From the NCBI GenBank assembly GCA_016794785.1, contig JAEUHC010000019.1, positions 248,001 to 312,000 on the forward strand: DNA of 64,000 bases. The letters run 5' to 3'. This document shows positions 62,001 through 64,000 of the stretch, one piece after another; position 1 is the stretch's first letter; every line of letters starts with the position of its first letter. A program made the position numbers and the translations under genes. The notes under the pieces are model-generated. The model was not told the origin of the DNA and searched no databases. It saw only the letters and a list, made by a program, of their open reading frames with translations. This stretch comes from Opitutaceae bacterium (GTDB taxonomy: Bacteria; Verrucomicrobiota; Verrucomicrobiia; Opitutales; Opitutaceae).

Positions 62001-62673
62001 TGCCCTCGATCGCGATGAGATCGATGCGGCGATCGGGCGTGATGCGGACGGCGAGGGTGCCGGTGGTGCGGAGGGACTTGAGCGTGGCGCCTACCTTCGA
62101 GTCGGCAAAGTCCACGCTCCATTCGAGGTTGCCCTGCTGACCGGTCTCGATGCGCGCGCCCTTTAGGTTGAAGACCACCGTCTGATCGTCGGGCAGGAGC
62201 GCGCGGCCTTTGACATCGACCGTGCCGACGCGGACATCGAGGGCGAGCTGGAGCTGCTTGAGCAGGCCGTCGAAGGGCGTGGGCTTGGCGGCGGGCGCGG
62301 ACGAGGGCGGCGCTGTTTTCCCCGTGGAGGCGGGAGCCGGCTGCGCCTTGCGCAGATCGACGACGAGGTCATCGACGGTGACGCTGTCGGCGTTGATGCG
62401 GCGGCTGCGGATAAAATCCCAAGCGGAGTATTTCGCGTTCACGCCCTTCGCGGTCACGATCATGCCGTCCTGTTCGAATTGGAAATCGTTTACGTCGGTC
62501 TCGGAGAAGCCGGCGCTGACGCGCGAGACCTCGATCTTGGTGCCGGGCTGGCCGGCGACGGCCTTGCGCACGGCCCAGGTTTGCACGGCGGAGTTGAGCG
62601 CGAGCCCCACCGCGATGACGGCGAGTGCGCAGAGTGAGCCGATGACAATAGCGGTGATCTTGAGCTTCTTCAT
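59002..62673 (-). CDS. AsmA-family (AsmA/DUF748-like) envelope protein
   Basis: This 1223-residue protein is anchored by one N-terminal helix ('ITAIVIGSLCALAVIAVGLA') and then almost wholly beta-rich with AsmA-like repeats ('VNDFQFEQDGMIVTAKGVNA', 'LTLRNVTIRDAQKKLLLDRV'). The C-terminal section has 'LNLEDLAQGVYGRFSVTSSK', the AsmA_2-like end. Large AsmA/TamB-like proteins bridge the envelope and are linked to lipid transport. A Pro-rich stretch near 870-890 separates the blocks. It stands alone between xylB and the M14 peptidase gene. Confidence 0.85.
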   Translation of the reverse strand: MKKLKITAIVIGSLCALAVIAVGLALNSAVQTWAVRKAVAGQPGTKIEVSRVSAGFSETDVNDFQFEQDGMIVTAKGVNAKYSAWDFIRSRRINADSVTVDDLVVDLRKAQPAPASTGKTAPPSSAPAAKPTPFDGLLKQLQLALDVRVGTVDVKGRALLPDDQTVVFNLKGARIETGQQGNLEWSVDFADSKVGATLKSLRTTGTLAVRITPDRRIDLIAIEGSAAALGPKIPAEQFRLTLRAEQPKVGGDENYAINLGLVRGTAVEPLLKVAAAWTAAAREIAGTWEVGLRSEQLAALFSGLGLPEIGADGSGKFAVKPDTTAATASGRLTARASQLEKLSPELATIGSMTLTSRFDGAFADDTARLDALDLDITAADGRKFAQIGLLQKISFGVKDQRLTLTNPQAEAARLSVQALPLAWAQPWLKDITIESGDLSEVSAIEAEPDGRRVRIRAIEPLTLRNVTIRDAQKKLLLDRVTLSVRPALDYSATKVTAQLAALSITMPAGDSVSGTLSAEVTNLATTPIVAFSGQIQAKLVSAHKPYLPAGLDLGPLALAQTIEGRLEGKSLQLSQVSSTVTREGGALLSAVELLQPVRVDLSALTFAVATPSATAARVRLGEVPLAWGEAFVPKSKFSGSFAGATIEVTMRSADDLSIATTEPIALRGVSVALDGKPQVESLDLSASFSATKRGDAVTYDLKKIDVRQGDTALATLAVSGEATLGAKFSARAKGRLDADAAALLKQPALAGTATLARGDATAEFDAHLADATTVTLAFAAKDLLAKQGGQPLGTFEGKATATLAADGSGSINAPFTLTNGDRKSDLTLNGTFRKASDKVTLEVAGKIDSTNLIVDDFQALAALSPAQAPAPEKPAPTVVRAPRPTAPPAPTPPVRDTQPFWHGALGKVDVDLKRVLYGKDAEVRSVLCSATIAENTLTLDTLEGKYRETAFKLATKVDFAPPQAKPYTLVGTFDVTGFDVGAVLRAANPADEPSVETTVAMMGRFNGTGLNLEDLAQGVYGRFSVTSSKGVLRALSKNSTAGKVIGGVSTVANAAVGVWSLLGKTPPPQASAAAETSIDLAKALGELPFDLFSASVERGADLNFTLTALEFLSPTMHVTGSGTITRSPSAPEAPLTDWPMNVEIQFGAKGGLATLLKVTRVLGTATDDKGYTLLRQPFPVTGTPAKPDSSALWKMIATAAISDGGSAIQSGASALEGLLRKRK

Positions 62674-62721
62674 GGCGGGAAAGACGGATGGAGTATGCCG
62701 CGCGGTGCGCGAAGTGCAAAC

Positions 62722-63495
62722 TCAGGCCCGGCCGCGGCGCACCGTGGCCTCGACCGCGACTGCGACGGCCTGTTGCAGGGCCGCGATGCGCGTGGCGAGC
62801 GGAAGCGCCGAAGGCGACTCGACGGTGTAGCCGAGGCGGGCGTGCTGGTGGCGGAGGTAAATGGATTCCGGCCATGAATCCCGCAGGAGCGGGTCAGCGA
62901 CGGGCCGGATGATGCCGGGTTCATCGATGGCGCGGCCATCAATCAGGGTCGCGCCATCGACAGGGCAGACGGTCGCGACCGCCTCGAGGATCGCGCGCGC
63001 GGGGCTGAGCAGGCCGAGGGCGTTGAGTTCGTAGAGGTAGAAGCCGGTGGCTTCCCAATCCTCATGCAGGCACATCGCGAGATCGGGTGCGGGCTGGCGG
63101 CCGAGCCAGGCGACGTGCCCGCGGATTTCGGCGGTGCGAGGGGATTTGAAATCGCGGTTGAGGTCGATGCCATCGGCATTCTCGCGCGTGCCCTGCGCGA
63201 AGCCGGTGGGGTTGAGCAACGGGCAGAGAAACCACACGGCGCGGTCGTCGAACCAGCCTCGCTCCAGCAGATCGAGCAGCGCGAGCGGCGGCGCGGGCTC
63301 GTCGCCGTGGATGCCGGCGGAAAGGTAGATGCGGGGCTTTACGCCGGAGCTGCGGCGCGACAGGGCGAGGAGGGGCACGCCTCCGGCGGTGCCGAAAGTC
63401 TCGACCTGAAAACATTGCACGCGGGCCGCCGTCTCCAGGCGCGCCGCGAGTTCGGCGGGCGGGAAGGAGTCTTTGACAGGCGCGGCGGAATGCAC
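62722..63495 (-). CDS. M14-family metallopeptidase (MpaA/aspartoacylase-like)
   Basis: This 257-residue zinc peptidase has 'LSAGIHGDEPAPP' (His63, Glu66), 'RENADGIDLNRDF' (substrate Arg and Asn), 'LHEDWEATG' (third zinc ligand His144) and the general base Glu226 in 'YTVESPSALP'. The layout is that of small M14 enzymes such as murein peptide amidase A or succinylglutamate desuccinylase/aspartoacylase. It has no signal peptide, so it acts in the cytoplasm, perhaps in murein peptide recycling. Confidence 0.87.
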   Translation of the reverse strand: MHSAAPVKDSFPPAELAARLETAARVQCFQVETFGTAGGVPLLALSRRSSGVKPRIYLSAGIHGDEPAPPLALLDLLERGWFDDRAVWFLCPLLNPTGFAQGTRENADGIDLNRDFKSPRTAEIRGHVAWLGRQPAPDLAMCLHEDWEATGFYLYELNALGLLSPARAILEAVATVCPVDGATLIDGRAIDEPGIIRPVADPLLRDSWPESIYLRHQHARLGYTVESPSALPLATRIAALQQAVAVAVEATVRRGRA

Positions 63496-63557
63496 GGAAT
63501 CACCCTTTCGTTTCGGTGGCGTTTGTCACCGTGTTTCATCTTCCGCACCACGTCTTC

Positions 63558-64000
63558 ATGTCCAACGTCCGCGTCCGCTTCGCCCCCAGTCCCACGGGGT
63601 TTTTCCACATCGGCAGCGCCCGCACGGCGCTGTTCAACTGGCTCTACGCGCGCCACACGGGCGGGACGTTCATTTTGCGCATCGAGGACACGGACAAGGA
63701 GCGCAACAGCGAGGCGTTCCTGAAACTGATCTACGAGAGCATGACGTGGCTCGGGCTCGACTGGGACGAGGGTCCGAATCCTGACGGCAACGGTGAGCGC
63801 GGGGCGTTTGGCCCCTATCGCCAGAGCCAGCGCGGGGCGATCTACGAGGCTTACAAACAAAAGCTGCTTGCGAACGGCCGGGCCTACGAGAAGGACGGCG
63901 CGGTGTGGTTCAAGCTGCTCGGCGAGCGCTACCGGGTCTTCGACGATCATCGGAAGAAGGAAGTCGAGAAAGTGAAATGCGAGCCCGTGGTGATCGCCGA
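63558..64000 (+). CDS. gltX: Glutamyl-tRNA synthetase (5' part only)
   Basis: The frame is open from the ATG at 63558 to the window edge, giving 147 residues. The N-terminus has the class I GluRS signature 'VRFAPSPTGFFHIGSARTAL' with the HIGH-type motif HIGS, then 'FILRIEDTDKERN' and 'LGLDWDEGPN', which bind glutamate and ATP. The KMSKS region lies beyond the window. It charges tRNA-Glu (and possibly tRNA-Gln). The gene is divergent from the M14 peptidase. Confidence 0.95.
   Translation, partial: MSNVRVRFAPSPTGFFHIGSARTALFNWLYARHTGGTFILRIEDTDKERNSEAFLKLIYESMTWLGLDWDEGPNPDGNGERGAFGPYRQSQRGAIYEAYKQKLLANGRAYEKDGAVWFKLLGERYRVFDDHRKKEVEKVKCEPVVIA

Noticed and set aside
59623..62166. An 847-codon plus-strand open frame opposite the AsmA-like gene
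   Set aside because: Gly/Glu/Arg-rich shadow composition, lies wholly within the AsmA-like gene, no start context.

Overview
The window is a compact, very GC-rich bacterial chromosome segment with no gap above about 170 bases, many ATGA/GTGA stop-start overlaps, and no rRNA, tRNA or CRISPR that I can see. The gene set points to Verrucomicrobiota, most likely Opitutaceae. It includes an alternative complex III (act) operon, ECF sigma factors fused to a TonB domain, extracellular proteins with a 'VVELPKF(V/E)VTD' start, a sulfatase, rhamnose-related genes and a huge beta-strand-repeat surface protein. That assignment is inference from gene content, not a database match.

Layout. 1-824: end of a repetitive surface protein and a strong terminator. 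0.87-6.7 kb: surface-glycan locus (Wzt-like ATPase, convergent Wzm-like permease, beta-propeller glycosidase-like protein, sugar aminotransferase, methyltransferase-GT2 fusion). 6.8-11.3 kb: tripartite efflux operon (TolC, adaptor, FtsX-type permease, ATPase). 11.4-22.7 kb: respiratory operon actABCDEF, then a small membrane protein, a CcoN-like protein that has lost nearly all heme and copper ligands, a CcoO-like cytochrome and a second monoheme cytochrome c. 22.7-25.9 kb: LacI-type regulator divergent from a sodium:solute symporter. 26-32.2 kb: tandem paralogous secreted proteins, rhamnose mutarotase, sulfatase and rhamnogalacturonan-acetylesterase-like enzyme. 32.2-38.6 kb: mainly amino-acid, peptide and repair genes. 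38.7-47.9 kb: an expanded MoxR/DUF58/DUF4129/DUF4350/SpoIIM/RDD operon with extra cysteine-rich membrane proteins. 48-53 kb: two ECF sigma systems, one beside an anti-sigma-like/VWA fusion and one itself fused to a membrane segment and TonB domain. 53-64 kb: secreted proteins, a gluconate-type permease divergent from xylulokinase, a 1223-residue AsmA-like protein, an M14 peptidase and the start of gltX.

How they fit together. ACIII normally oxidises menaquinol and passes electrons through cytochromes c to a terminal oxidase. Here the genes in the oxidase position encode an oxidase-shaped scaffold without the usual catalytic ligands, next to cytochromes that still bind heme. This is the strongest candidate in the window for an undescribed system. 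Second is the sigma-TonB fusion with a perfect inverted repeat at its start and a coiled-coil partner downstream. Third is a family of short palindromic repeats, two of which sit in frame inside a coding region.
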